A DNA stretch of 64,000 bases from positions 124,001 to 188,000 of the forward strand of contig WHVA01000174.1 in NCBI GenBank assembly GCA_015179125.1. The letters run 5' to 3'. The notes beneath the pieces are model-generated. The model saw nothing but the letters and a program-made list of their open reading frames with translations. It was not told the origin of the DNA and made no database searches. Each line of letters starts with the position of its first letter. The first letter of the stretch is position 1. This DNA is from Gautieria morchelliformis. Lineage: Eukaryota; Basidiomycota; Agaricomycetes; Gomphales; Gomphaceae. Shown here piece by piece: positions 41,991 through 53,639 of this stretch. The position numbers and the translations under genes were made by a program.

Positions 41991-42370
41991 CTCTCCCAGC
42001 ACCCTCCAGTCTTGTGGTCTGTTTATTTCCCTTCCTGTGCCAGCCACTTCGGACATCATTCCTGTCTTATCATTCTGGCCCTGTTATCACTGGTGTGATT
42101 GCTTATGTAACTCAGGCATTTGGCGATGGGCTAGCATGCCCGCAGCTTATGGTAGTAGCCAGCTGGTGAAGGAGTTCCTTACAGTTTTCTCTTTGGATCC
42201 CCCTTCGCCAGTTTGCCGCTTGAGTGTAGAGCATCTGCCTAGATTGCCCTTATATGGACACTACCCCTTTCCACTTGCACATGCCTTGCTGACACAGCCC
42301 ACCAGTCTATTCGGGAATTCACTGTGTTTGCATATCTGGTACTTGCTGACACATGATACTAAACACCCAA
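41991..42370. other. Degenerate retroelement sequence, no gene seen
   Basis: Includes a CTTTGGATCCCCCTTCGCCAG segment (about 42191) and TTGCCCTTATA at about 42244-42254, which resemble U5 parts of the Gyp1 LTR group in plus orientation. Nothing else is recognisable. Confidence 0.45.
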
Positions 42371-42379
42371 ATCCAATCT

Positions 42380-43823
42380 AGGAACCTCACCTGACAGAGG
42401 GTAAATCCAAAGAGAAAAGTCTAAGGATCCCCTCTGCTAGCAAGCCTGTGTTAAACTACACTCGACCACAGCCAGGCTATTGCTCAGTAATCACCTGCAA
42501 CCCTGCCCTCCCCTGCCCTCCCCACCCCTGGCCTCCCTGACCCCTGACTGACCCCTGACCCCTGACTGACCCCTGGATGCCATGTACTACACAGGTTGCT
42601 TCACTTCAAAAATTGTTCCCAAAGCAGAAGTGCAAAAGCAGAGAAGCAAGTGAAGCTAGCAGTGTTGTGATAAATGCAATCATTTCATTTCAAATTGTTT
42701 ATATATAAAAAGAAACTAATAAAGAAAGAAAGAAAATCAAAAAAAAAAAATCAAAAAGAAACAGAAATTACATTTATGATAGACGTCAGCGCAGACGACG
42801 ATCACACGAATTTATGACACGCTATATTACCCATAGATCGGGTAATATACAGGAGTTCGAGCCTTGACCACGTGCGGTCGGTCAGGGACGGCGCGCCTAT
42901 CGAGTGATGGCATCGGCCATGACGTCGACAGGCGCCAGGCCATAGGCACCGAGGGGTGCGGGCACCAAACGCCGCAGAGAACAATAGACTGCGCAGGAGT
43001 ATAGGATGCTGTGGAGCGACCTGAGAATGTCACCTGCAGTATACAGACTCAATCAGCTGCCCCACAGAAAGGGCACAGAGATAGCGGCCCCATCTCCAAG
43101 CCCAGCATATATGCTGGGCAGGGTAAACTCAGATTCATTTTCCTATTTGAACCCCATGACACGTCTGACTGATTACTATCTTAACATCATGTGGACAGGG
43201 GCTTTGTATACTAGGTACAGATCTCTATTCCAAAGCCCAGACAATCCTGATACCATCCCCATCACCCCATGACTTTATGACTATAAACTAGTCACCCCTT
43301 AGTTACAAGTAGTTTTTCGACCCATCCATCCAATATCTTGAACACTAGTAGTTACTATCAACATAGTATAAATAGCTCGTACACATGTATGAACGAGATC
43401 ATCCAGAATCGATTATTCTGCCTCCTGAAATTACTGTAGTCTTGTTTGATAGCTACAGAGCTCAGATCTTGATAGTTTATTCCAAATCTTCGTCGAGGGT
43501 CTACTATCACTGTTTACTCTATACTACCTTAAAAGCGAATGCTTTTGATTTGACTATCCCTTGGATCGACACCGTTCTTCTGTCGACACGGTCACGTGAC
43601 TCTCATTCATCAGTGCTGGACGCGCCTCAAAAGGCTTAGTCAGCACATAGAAGAGGGACGAACGCAGTGGTTTCAATCACTGAGCAATAGATTCTACTTG
43701 TTAAAAGGCACTAATTGACACCTTAATCCAAAAAGCAGAAAGGCTTCTGGAAGTGAAAGTGGAGTTGGGAGTGGAGTGAGTGTAGAGTGGTGTCAGAACT
43801 GGAAAAGGGGGTGTCCCCTGACA
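42380..43823 (-). repeat. Old Gyp1-like LTR split by a family C repeat
   Basis: Minus-oriented remnants: CTGACAGAGGGTAAATCCAAAGAG, CTAAGGATCC and CCCTGACCCCTGA on the left, and GGTGTCCCCTGACA ending at 43823 on the right. The family C insertion (42663-43733) sits between the halves with its own TSD. Confidence 0.7.
42663..43733 (+). repeat. Family C repeat, clean copy, 1071 bp
   Basis: TGTTGTGATA...TTAATCCAAAA flanked by agcag at 42658-42662 and 43734-43738. It has an A-rich tract with GAAA repeats (about 42710-42770) and two short open frames (43006-43272, 43385-43639) shared with copy 1. Not classified. Confidence 0.88.
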
Positions 43824-43946
43824 TATGTGCCCCCAAATTTGCATCCATTGTATCTATGCATTCCTCAAATTTGGACCTATTGCATCTATGCACCCACCCA
43901 TTCCATCTATATTACACTGCTGTTCTGACTTACGGCTCCTAAGATT

Positions 43947-44073
43947 CCGCAGTCCACAGATAGTAGTGATTCAGATACTAGTTGTGTCAATCGATCCTCC
44001 TCGAGCGAAACACCTCAAGGAGGATCGATTGACCCAACTAAGTACCCAAATCACTACTATCTGTGGACTGTGG
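43947..44073. repeat. Long imperfect hairpin (55/56-bp arms, 16-nt loop)
   Basis: Left arm 43947-44001 and right arm 44018-44073 pair over most of their length, with a few mismatches in the middle. Arm tips read CAGTCCACAGATAGTAGTGAT and the loop side ATCGATCCTCCT. It could be a tiny foldback element or a small-RNA precursor. Confidence 0.75.
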
Positions 44074-45394
44074 AATTATTTTAGAAGTCATATGTTCCGA
44101 GGCATTTAGTAAAAGGAAAATACCCTACTAAGTATCATCACTAATAATCACAGGCATAGCTTTCAGTACTTATAAGGCCATCATGGTGTTATATGTGATA
44201 GTCAATAGTATTGAATACCTTGGGTTATTCACTAGAACAAATGGCTGCAACCCCAGTCCTATCTGCAACATTAGCACTTTGTGTGATACCCAGCTTGTTA
44301 TTTTTTTTGGGCATAAAAATGACAAGTTTACTGTACTAATCACAGTAGTCTGCAGAGTGACATCAACAAAATTACCCCCTGCAATTTTGTAATCCATATC
44401 AGGGGTGACAAAATGCTGTGTTTGCCAGGCCAGGGAAAATTCACCATGTTTTGTCAGTATGTATGAATAGCCCTTTCTACAAATTCAGTCATAATCAGTG
44501 AAATGATGTTGTGTGGGACTAATGGTAGTGTGTATTTCACCGATTTGTGTGACTATATCCATGAATGGGGCAAGGTGGGCCTGGAGTTTGGTCACAGTGG
44601 TTTGAATGTCACTGATACCCCAGGAGATCAGATTGATAGCACCCTGCAGGGCCCCCACTCTGCTACAGGTATTCATCATCAACTGCCTGTCTGGGCCATC
44701 AGCTCAGGCACCTGGGTTAACAAAGTGGGATGTATGATTGGTCAAGCCCAAAGCATGACATCAGTGCCTCCCATAACAGGCCAAAGACCAAGTTCTGGGC
44801 ACCATGAATAAACACTGAGCCAAATGGGTCCCAGCCCTGGACACATTCAGTCCAAATTGAATGAGAGTAATGATGCTCGCTATGATATAATTGTGAGTGA
44901 ATTTAAAAGGTTACTTCTGTATAACTTACTGAGGATAGTGAAGAACGATAGGACCGACCATGATGGAATAAGTAAAGGTGTACACTCCTCACCAGAAAAT
45001 TACACATGCTGCATAGTTTGATGCCAGGTATGCTTCAGGGGGTGATCAGTCTGGTGTGAGGAGATGCCCCCTTTCCTATTTTTGACTCCACTCCAAGACT
45101 CACTCTGCTCCCAGTTATGCTTCCACTTTTGGAAGCACTTTCACTAGCTCTGCTTGCTTTGCCACCTCTGCTCTGCTTCTACAGTTCCACTTTCAGAACA
45201 ATGTTGGAAGTGAAGCCGCTCATGTACTATGTGGCATCCAGGGTTAATCAGGGGTTGGAGAAGCCAGGGGAGGGCAGGGTAGCTGGTGAGTACCAAGCAA
45301 TGACCTGCAGTTGCAAGATACATTACAGGCCAATTCACGATTGTAGAGCAAGGTATTCTTGTGGATATGATCCCTGAGTGATAGAGGTGGAAAC
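44074..45394. other. Degenerate repeats with an old minus-strand ORF and LTR remnant
   Basis: 44485-44682 (minus) encodes a 65-residue frame that resembles one at 52163-52624 (both begin MMMN and contain a helical region). 45100-45340 matches 53200-53390 and resembles the middle of Gyp1 LTRs (GGCATCCAGGGTTAATCAGGGG). It looks like two old copies of one gypsy-like relic. 44100-44480 holds nothing recognisable. Confidence 0.5.
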
Positions 45395-46223
45395 TGTTGT
45401 GATATAGGCAATTATTCTATTCTAGGTCATCCATGTATACAAAGAAACTAACAAAAGAAAAAAAGAAATAAAGACTAAAAAGACAGGAACAATACTTGCG
45501 ATGGACATCGAGACAGACGACAGAAACATGACATCACGAATGGCTATCTTATCTACAGATTAGATAATATACAGGGATACGGGCATCGACCACGTGTGGC
45601 CGATCAGAGACAGCGCGCCTATCGACTGATGGCATCGGCCATGACGTCGACAGGTGCCAGGCCACAGGCACCGAGGAGGTGCGGGCACCAAACGCCGCAG
45701 AGTAATGTAGACTGCGCAGGAACATCGGACATTGCGGAATGACCCCAGAATGTCATTCCTAATACGTGTGTTCAATCAGCTGCCCCACAGAGGAGGCACA
45801 GAGACAGCGGCCCCATGACCAAGACTAGCATTTATGCTAGGCAGGGGAGATTTGACTTTTATTTTATATTGAGCTCCATGACACGACCAGCTGACAACTA
45901 TCTTGACACTATGTAGACAGGGGCTTTGTATAATAGATACAAGACTCTATTCCAAAGCTTAACAACCCTGAAACTATCCGCATCACTCCCATGACTTTAT
46001 GACTATAATTAGTCACCCCTTTAGTTACAAGTAGTTTTTTTACCCATTAACTCACTATCTCGAACACTAGTAGTCACCACTAGTATATTATAAGTAGCTA
46101 CTATGAATGTATGAATAAATCATCCAGAATCAATTATTTCACCCCTTGAAGTCACTGTAGTCTTGTTTGATAGCTACAGAACTTAGAACTCAATAGTTTA
46201 CTCCTATTCTTCGTTGAGAGTTC

Positions 46224-46712
46224 TGTTAGCAACTCAGGGGCTATGGCAGGGAAGGTTCGGTAGAGTTCTTAGAAAGCAAGAACCAAATGTACTCTCTCAG
46301 TGAATTTATTGTCACTGATATATTAATACAATACCTAGAATCAAATGTACTACATGATTTTCAGTCAACATGCTATGAAAATACAAAGAATACTACTCGC
46401 CTCTCTCAGTGAATTTATTGTCACTGAGAGAGGAGTGTAATCCTGTCTCAGAAGGCATATACTTGCACCCGGCCCTTTAGCGCCCAAGGGCTCGCGCGTC
46501 GAAGTCCTTTCAAACTCCGCTGGGTGCAGCCGCCTGTGAAAGTAGAAATAACAGAATAAAATGGAGAGATAGAGAGTGACTGGAAAATTTCGAAAATAAG
46601 CAGAGAAATGGATGCATGGTACAAGAACAGTATGAGAAAATATTGAAACACCACACAATAAATTGAATATATTATGCTTGATTTTGGTGCAGGAGCATAA
46701 ATGCACCCAACA
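46224..46712 (-). repeat. Copia 3' LTR, 489 bp
   Basis: TGTTAGCAACTC...GCACCCAACA on the plus strand; paired with 50982-51470. Solo relatives occur at 1670-2166 and 27273-27762. Confidence 0.95.
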
Positions 46713-46725
46713 CGCCCCCTCAAGC

Positions 46726-49700
46726 TTAATATATTCCGATTCTCTCGTTGAGGATTCTCACTCTAGGACTAGGAAGTCCTTTAGTGAGAAGATCGGCTAG
46801 CATGTGTTCCGTTGGTAGGTACACAAGCTTAATTTCTTCATCTTCGACTATATCTCGGATGAAATATAATCTAATGTTGAAATGCTTGGTCCTTGTGTGT
46901 TGTTGAGTGCCATAGACAATGGCAATGGCTGATTGATTGTCTGAATAAAGTTTGATGGGACAATTCAGCGGTTGGAACACTTCAGAAATAAAGTGGCGCA
47001 TCCATAAGGCTTCTTTGCTCGCATGAGTCAGGGCAACGAATTCGGCTTCAGTTGATGATAGGGCTACGATGGATTGTTTTTGACAACTCCATGATACTGT
47101 CCCTCCATCAATCTGAAAAATATAAGCCGAGTATGAGTGCCTGTGCTCTTGTGAAGCCCAATCCGCATCTGAATACCCAATGAGGCCGTCTCGATTTTTC
47201 CCAAGTGTCAATTTGTAGTCCATCGTGCCTTTCCGATATTTAAAGACACATTTGACTGCATGCCAATGTGTTGGACCTGGGTTTTCGAGGAATTGAGAAA
47301 GTAATGACACTGCGAATGCAATGTCTGGTCGAGTGGCTACAGCTGCCCACATCAATGATCCTATCGCTTGTCTGTATGGAATTATTGACATCTTCTGTTT
47401 GTCTTCATCTGTAGAAGGGCATTGGTCTCTGGATAATTTAACGGCTGGGTTGAGAGGCGTGGAAAACATTTTGGCATCATCCAGATTGAATTTTTTGATG
47501 ATTTTCTGGATGTATGCGGCTTGTGATATTGCAATCGATTTGTTATTCCAATCTCTTTCGATTTTGAGGTTCAAAAGCCAGTGAATCTCGCCTAGGTCTT
47601 TCATACTAAAAACCTGGGCAATGTCATGCTTTACCCCATCGAGGATTGGTTGACTCTCAGCTGTGATAGTGAGGTTGTCTACTGCCGTTGCAATAATTGC
47701 ATGCCCTCTCGGTCCACGTCTGCAAAATACAGCTCCATCCGAAGCTGATTTAGTGAATCCTAACTTGAGAAATTCACCACTCAGATGTTTGTACCATTCC
47801 CTTCCAGACTGTTTGAGGCCATAAAGTGCTTTCTTCAATAGGAGGACATCATCTTTGTCTCCGGTCTCATATCCATACGGCTGTCTCATGTAAATAGGTT
47901 CTGGCAGTGTAGCATTCAAATACGCACTGTCCACATCCATTTGGTGAATAGGCCAGTTGTTCCTGGCAGCAATGGCACATATAATCCGTAAGGAAGTCAT
48001 CCGAGCAACAGGTGCATAGGTTTCATTGTAGTCGACTCCAAAACTTTGTGTAAAGCCTTGGGCAACCATCCTTGATCTAGGTGTAATGGATTCACCTTCT
48101 GGATTGTGTTTCCAGAGGAATGCCCATCTATTTCCGACAATATTTGCCCCAGGAGGTGGTTTAACCACTTCCCATACACCTTTGTCGAGTAGCACCTTAT
48201 ACTCTTTATCCATTGATGCTTTCCACATAGGATCATTTAAGGCTTCATCTGCATTGCTAGGCTCAGTCTGATTCAAATCCGGCAGCACATTATCTTTGTT
48301 TTGATCGGAGGTCGAAAGTGTACTGATGGCAAGGTTATAATCATTGATGCCGTCAGTTTCAGAGAGTAAATCTTGTTCAAATAATTTGTCTTGATGGTCC
48401 TCATTGTCCTCGTAAGCTAGCGTAGTGATGTCTGCACCAGGATGTCTCTTAGCTTGAGATCTTGTTACGGGACCACTTGGGGCCGGCTGCACCTGCTGCT
48501 GACGGATCCTCTCGCTTCTCCTTGTTGGAGCAGCTTCTTTAGGTCTGACATCAACAGTCTGACTGGGTTGCAGCTCTTCAAGACGTTCCTCTGGTTCATT
48601 ATCGTCGATTTCCTCGATCTTTGCCTCCTCGCTGGCTAAGCGACTAGGCATAGGTGCTGGCGCCGAAATGGCCTGTATCACTTTTCTGGATGTAGGTAGC
48701 TGTGACTCTTCAATAGAAATGATTGGAGCTTTGCCCCCCTTCATCTCTGAGTCAAATATAACATTCCACTCGACAGCAACCTTCTGAGAGTCAGACCAGT
48801 AGATGCAGTGACCATGGCTCTGTCCAGAGATTCCTATCCATCGAGCTCTTTTGGCACGGGCTGCTAGTTTGTTTCCCTCTTTGACTTTAACATAGACTTC
48901 AATTCCCCACACATGTATGTCCTTCAGGTTCGGTTTCTCGTGATGGATCATTTCAAAAGGGGTTTTGTCTGGCAAAGCTCTTGTATGCATCCTATTCCTA
49001 AGATAGTTGGCGTGCAAAATTGCATGGCCCCATAGGGTCTTAGGAAGACTTGATTCCAATAGCATGGCATGAGCTCTTTCAACTAGAGTTCGGTTTAGAT
49101 GTTCAGCAACACCATTTGACTCTGGGGTGTCGTGCACGGTTAACCGATGCTTCATGCCTTGCTTGGCTAAATGCTGTTCGAATTCCGAGCTTGTGTATTC
49201 GCCCCCTCTGTCGGAAACAAGTGCTTTGATATGCACATTCCTCTGTCAAAGCATCAAAGCCTCGTAGAGTTTGTATTTTGAAAATGCTTCCGATTTGTTT
49301 GCCATCAAATAGATAACCAATTCCCTTGAGTAGTCGTCGATGAAGGACACATAATAGGATTTCTTGTCAATTGTGGAGTGTCTCGCTGGTCCCCAGACAT
49401 CAGAATAAATTCTGTCACCGAATTTTGATGATCGGCTTCTGGGTTCCTGAGGAAGTGATTTACGTGCAATCTTGGCTTGAATGCACGCATCGCAAACAAC
49501 CTTGTCACCTTTTGAGCTCAATTCAATGCCTAATATCATGCCACGGTTGAGCAAATGCTGTAGGGACTTTTGTGAAATGTGCCCCATTTTCTGATGTATC
49601 TCCATGGCTGATGCGCATATATGCGCTTCGGCACTTGTGTGTTGTAAGTCAAATCGATATAAGCAATTCAGCTTCGGTGCTTGCATCAATATCCTGCCTT

Positions 49701-50085
49701 TACGATTGGATATTGTGCATTTCTGATCAGCTATTTGTGTGTTATAGCCTGCATCATCGCACCGGCCGATCGAGATGAGGGTAACAGCCATTTTGGGCGC
49801 GTAGAACATATCCTTCAATGTAATGTTCACAGTCTTATCTCCAACTTTATTATATAGCACGAGTGAGCCTGAACCGAAGGCATCAAAAGTGCCTTTGTTG
49901 GCTGCACGAATTGTGCGCAGCTGTGAGAATGGACTGTAATCCCTCAATAAATTCTTGTGAGGGGTCATATGTGCAGTCGTTCCAGTGTCGAGGATAACAA
50001 CAGTGTCCAGAGATAAACTACTCAAATTAGAGCAGTTGAAGTTGGCGAAAGCGGCTGGACTGCCACTCTCATCCTCCTCAAAGAC
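46726..50085 (-). pseudogene. Copia pol: protease, integrase, RT, RNase H
   Basis: Reads through one TGA at 49246-49248; otherwise open for about 1100 codons. Protease VILDTGTTAHM; integrase zinc motif HQKMGHISQKSL ... CDACIQAK, first Asp in IYSDVWGP, second in VSDRGGEY, Glu in ESNGVAEHLNRT; RT ETYAPVARM and MDVDSAYLNA; the catalytic motif reads AVDN where family members have a D-D pair. RNase H has SSTEAEF and ADLLTKGLP. The pol frame is -1 relative to gag and overlaps its end by about 70 nt, so either a programmed shift or a one-base indel joins them. Confidence 0.9.
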
Positions 50086-50975
50086 ACTTCTTCAGCAACA
50101 TTTGCCTTGGCTTTGCCCTTCTTCTTTTTGGCTTTAGCTTTCTTCTTCTGACGTGGCCCCTGGCCTTCTTTACCACCTCCTTTAGCCCAGCAACTCTCGA
50201 TAGCATGTCCAGGCTTGTGGCAATTAGTGCATGTATGCACCTTCGGGTCTTGCCGGCCCTTCTGCCCTTTCGTAGATGAACCAATAAATGCCTGCTCTTC
50301 TTGTGAAATATTAAGGGTCTTTCTCCTGTCATATTGAGCCTTTAGTACTCTGATAATATCATCAGGCACTAAGGGCATTCCACATTCTTCGAGCGACGTG
50401 GTAAGGGCATTCATAACTGCCTCATAGGAGGGTGGAAGTGACGCAAGGATGATGTCTGTGAACTCTCCTTCAGAAATTCTGGCTCCCATCTCATTAAGAC
50501 GAGCATAGAGGTCTTGGGCATTGTCCAAGTGATCTCTCAAGTCTCCATCCTCAGGACACCTCATACTGCGAAGCTGTCTCTGTAGGTTGGTGAGGACCAT
50601 CTTGGGCTTTTTGGTCATCTCATTGACCAATGCATCCCAGACTTCTTTTGCTGTGTGCTTCTTCTGTAGCATCAGAGCTAGTGACTCTGACACTGAGACA
50701 ATTATTTGGGTTTTTGCCTGTCCTTCTCTGGCAAGATACTTCTCCAGCTTCTCCTCAGCCTTCTCTATCTGAGTTTCCTCAGCTTCTGTGAGAATATGGC
50801 CTGGGGGCATGACTGGAGGATCAGGAGGTCGAATGGCTCTCCCTTCTATATGCCTGAGTAGATTTTTGGACTCAAAATAACTTGTGAGAGTAGCTCGCCA
50901 CAGAGGCCAATTACTTCCATCTGTTGCAAGCTTCTCCACACCCAAAAGCTTCTGCGAAGTGTCTGCGGGGCCCAT
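50022..50975 (-). CDS. Copia gag (317 aa)
   Basis: Start at MGPADTSQK (50975), the first ATG after the 5' LTR; it lies inside the primer-binding site. UBN2/copia-type gag domain: LATDGSNWPLWRATLTSYF near the start, then YLAREGQAKTQIIVSV, AKEVWDALVNEM, DHLDNAQDLYARLNEMG and IILASLPPSYEAVM, a CCHC knuckle CTNCHKPGHAIESC near residue 255, and a Lys-rich tail (KKKAKAKKKKGKAKA). The frame is intact. Confidence 0.9.
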   Translation of the reverse strand: MGPADTSQKLLGVEKLATDGSNWPLWRATLTSYFESKNLLRHIEGRAIRPPDPPVMPPGHILTEAEETQIEKAEEKLEKYLAREGQAKTQIIVSVSESLALMLQKKHTAKEVWDALVNEMTKKPKMVLTNLQRQLRSMRCPEDGDLRDHLDNAQDLYARLNEMGARISEGEFTDIILASLPPSYEAVMNALTTSLEECGMPLVPDDIIRVLKAQYDRRKTLNISQEEQAFIGSSTKGQKGRQDPKVHTCTNCHKPGHAIESCWAKGGGKEGQGPRQKKKAKAKKKKGKAKANVAEEVSLRRMRVAVQPLSPTSTALI

Positions 50976-50980
50976 AACCC
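50968..50980 (-). other. Copia primer-binding site, half-tRNA-iMet type
   Basis: Minus strand GGGTTATGGGCCC, one base after the 5' LTR edge. It is complementary to the anticodon stem-loop of initiator tRNA-Met (GGGCCCAUAACCC), the internal-cut primer used by copia and Ty5. The gag ATG lies within it. Confidence 0.75.
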
Positions 50981-50981
50981 T

Positions 50982-51470
50982 TGTTAGCAACTCAGGGGCT
51001 ATGGCAGGGAAGGTTCGGTAGAGTTCTTAGAAAGCTAGAATCAAATGTACTCTCTCAGTGAATTTATTGTCACTGATATATTAATACAATACCTAGAATC
51101 AAATGTACTACATGATTTTCAGTCAACATGCTATGAAAATACAAAGAATACTACTCGCCTCTCTCAGTGAATTTATTGTCACTGAGAGAGGAGTACAATC
51201 CTGTCTCAGAAGGCATATACATGCACCCGGTCCTTTAGCGCCCAAGGGCTCGCGCGTCGAAGTCATTTCAAACTCCACTGGGTGCAGCCGCCTGTGAAAA
51301 TAGGAATAACAGAATGAAATGGAGAGATAGGGAGTGACCCGAAAATTTCGAAAATAATCAGAGAAATGAATGCATGGTACAAGAACAATGTGAGAAAGAA
51401 TTGGAACACCATACAGTAAATCAAACATATTATGCTTGATTTTGGTGCAGGAGCATAAATGCACCCAACA
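50982..51470 (-). repeat. Copia 5' LTR, 489 bp
   Basis: Paired with 46224-46712; followed by TSD agttc. Confidence 0.95.
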
Positions 51471-51710
51471 AGTTCACTATTACTGTTTACTCTAGACTAC
51501 CTCAAAAGCGAAGCCTTTTGACTTAGTTATCCTTTAGATCGAGACTGTTCTTTCATCAACACGGTCACGTGACCTCCATCCATCAGTGCCGGACACAGCT
51601 CGAGAGGCTTAGTCAGCACCCAGAAGAGGGACAGACATAGCGGTTCCAACCGCTAAGCAATAGAATCTGTTTGCTAAAGGCATTATCTAACATTTTAATC
51701 CAAAAGAAAC

Positions 51711-53639
51711 ATCTATAACTTTGATGAAAAGGGGATCCAATTAGGTGGTGGTTGGAAAGGGCTCCAGCAGCATTTTTCCAAAGGTGACCAGGATCACAGT
51801 TCTGGCTCCAATTCTGGCAACTGGAACTCCACTCCCACACCTTGCGCCTTGGGCTCATAAGCATGCCATGGCTGAGGAAAACTCTATCACGAGCTCAAAA
51901 GGCATTCACAATATATCTGAATATACAGTTCACTGAGGTACGTCTATCTAGTTGCTCAATATATATATCAGCCTCGGTTGTGTATGACCAAGGCTGTGAA
52001 AACTTCTCCCTATACTAAGTGTCTGCTCGATGGACACAACCCTGCTGCTGACTGCATTCTCTGCTTACAACTACCTTACTCCAATAAACACAGCCCTATG
52101 CTGCATGTGCACTGTCAATTATTGCAAATAATAAAAGTGGTCAGACACTCACATCTACAATGTCAAGATGTCCTCAACCAGACTGCTAGGCCCTCTTTAA
52201 AATCCCCAGTGTACACCTGGTCATTAAGAATAGTTGCCCTCAGTTGGTGATAGTCTGGGTAGTATGTTCCATCACACCCGGGGATTTGAAGTTCTGCATT
52301 CAACAGCTCAACCACCCTGTCCATAAATGCAACTATCTGATTATTGGTTGCCGTATTGAGTATTTGGTGCAGGACTGCCGTGAGGTGGCTAGTGTTGGCC
52401 TTGAGTGCAAGGGATGTAAGGTGCCTCTCGAAGGTGGGAAACTGCGTCGGCATGGGAAGGATGACATTATGTATTGCAGTGATTTGAGTAACTGGTTGGG
52501 CAAGGTGGTCCTGGAGGTGGGTGACAAGGATGTAAATCTTGGTGATGATCTGGAAGATCAGCATGAGGGCACCAGTAATATAACACTCCAGGTGGTGAAC
52601 CCTATTATGGACATTCATCATCAAGCGCTTGTCAGGGTCATCAGCTCAAGCACCCCGGTTAACAACCTGGGATATATGATTGGTCAAGTGCAAATGATGC
52701 TGTCATAGCCTCCCATAACAGCCAGAACGTGTTCCCTGGTGCCATGAATGAACGCCAAGTGAAATTGTAATGAAGCTAAGAATTGGAGCTCTAAGTCAAG
52801 GTTCAGACCGAGTAGGATGAGTCCTTAGAGTAGTTGCTCAAGGTAACCAGTCTGAAATCAACATATGATTGTTGGGGGTTCAGAGTCTCCAATTATTTAC
52901 ATGCTAGTGGTCTCATTTATATATCTCTCTCTTGTGCTATTCTTGGCTTGGTTGGGGTCTGTAAGGGTTTGGTGTTAGACCTCTTGTTTAAACACCCTTG
53001 TCTTTGACAAGGGAATTGTACAATCACCATATTGAGTCCCATGGTGCGGAAGTGGTATGGAGGTCATGGAGTTGGTCGAGTGGCATGGTTGTAACAGTAA
53101 TCCAAAGCCTTGTCCATCCCACATGCACACATCCTGATCACTGTGCCCATTAATAGTTCATCAGCAATGCTAGGGGGGTTGTTGACACTGATGAGAAGCT
53201 TTCTTTACCTCACCACCTCCGCTCTGCTTCCACACTTCCACTTACAGAACAATGTTGGAAGTGAAGCAGCTCATGTAGTATGTGGCATCCAGGATTAATC
53301 AGGGGTTGGAGAACCCAGGGGAGGGCAGGGTAGCTGGTGACTACCAAGCAATGACATGCAGTTGCAAGATATGTTACAGCTGGGCCAACTACTCCCATGG
53401 CCTGAATTATTTGCACATCAACCCCCAATGTCAGCACATATGAAAAACTAAATTAAAAAATATAAGATTTTTTGGTCACCCACATTCAGACTGTGGCCAC
53501 AGCTTGATGCTCACACTGGTGGCCTCAGATTCAGCCCATCCTGGGCCAGTGTGCATGCCCAGGCCCACTGCTGCTTGCCAATGGCCTTGTCCACAGTGGG
53601 TATAAGGGCAACCTAGGCAGATGCTCTACACACAGGCAG
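51711..53639. other. Old gypsy-like relic, no intact gene
   Basis: The 52163-52624 minus frame (153 codons) is related to that at 44485-44682 and may be a gag-like remnant: helical, with His/Thr-rich segments. 53200-53390 repeats the LTR-like segment at 45100-45340. 51711-52160 and 52780-53190 show nothing recognisable. The right end (53600-53639) is again LTR-like (AAGGGCAACCTAGGCAGATG). Confidence 0.5.

Larger units (their letters stand above)
46224..51470 (-). mobile_element. Near-complete copia element, 5247 bp
   Basis: 489-bp LTRs at both ends (roughly 94 percent alike by eye), TSDs agttc at 46219-46223 and 51471-51475. The minus-strand interior has gag (50022-50975) and pol (46726-50021). 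A single in-frame TGA in integrase and an altered RT active site show it is not autonomous now. LTR divergence indicates an old insertion. Confidence 0.95.
45395..51705 (+). repeat. Family C repeat (copy 3) split by the copia element
   Basis: Left piece 45395-46223 and right piece 51476-51705, with TSDs gaaac at 45390-45394 and 51706-51710. The interruption is the copia element and its agttc duplication. It diverges from copies 1 and 2, so it is older. Confidence 0.88.

Noticed and set aside
42896..42990. GC-rich palindromic stretch in family C as a tRNA-derived SINE head
   Set aside because: I could not find A and B box promoter sequences with proper spacing, nor a cloverleaf.
43006..43639. 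Two short open frames in family C as genes
   Set aside because: They recur in another copy only because the whole repeat is conserved. No domain, no start context and no sign of selection was visible.
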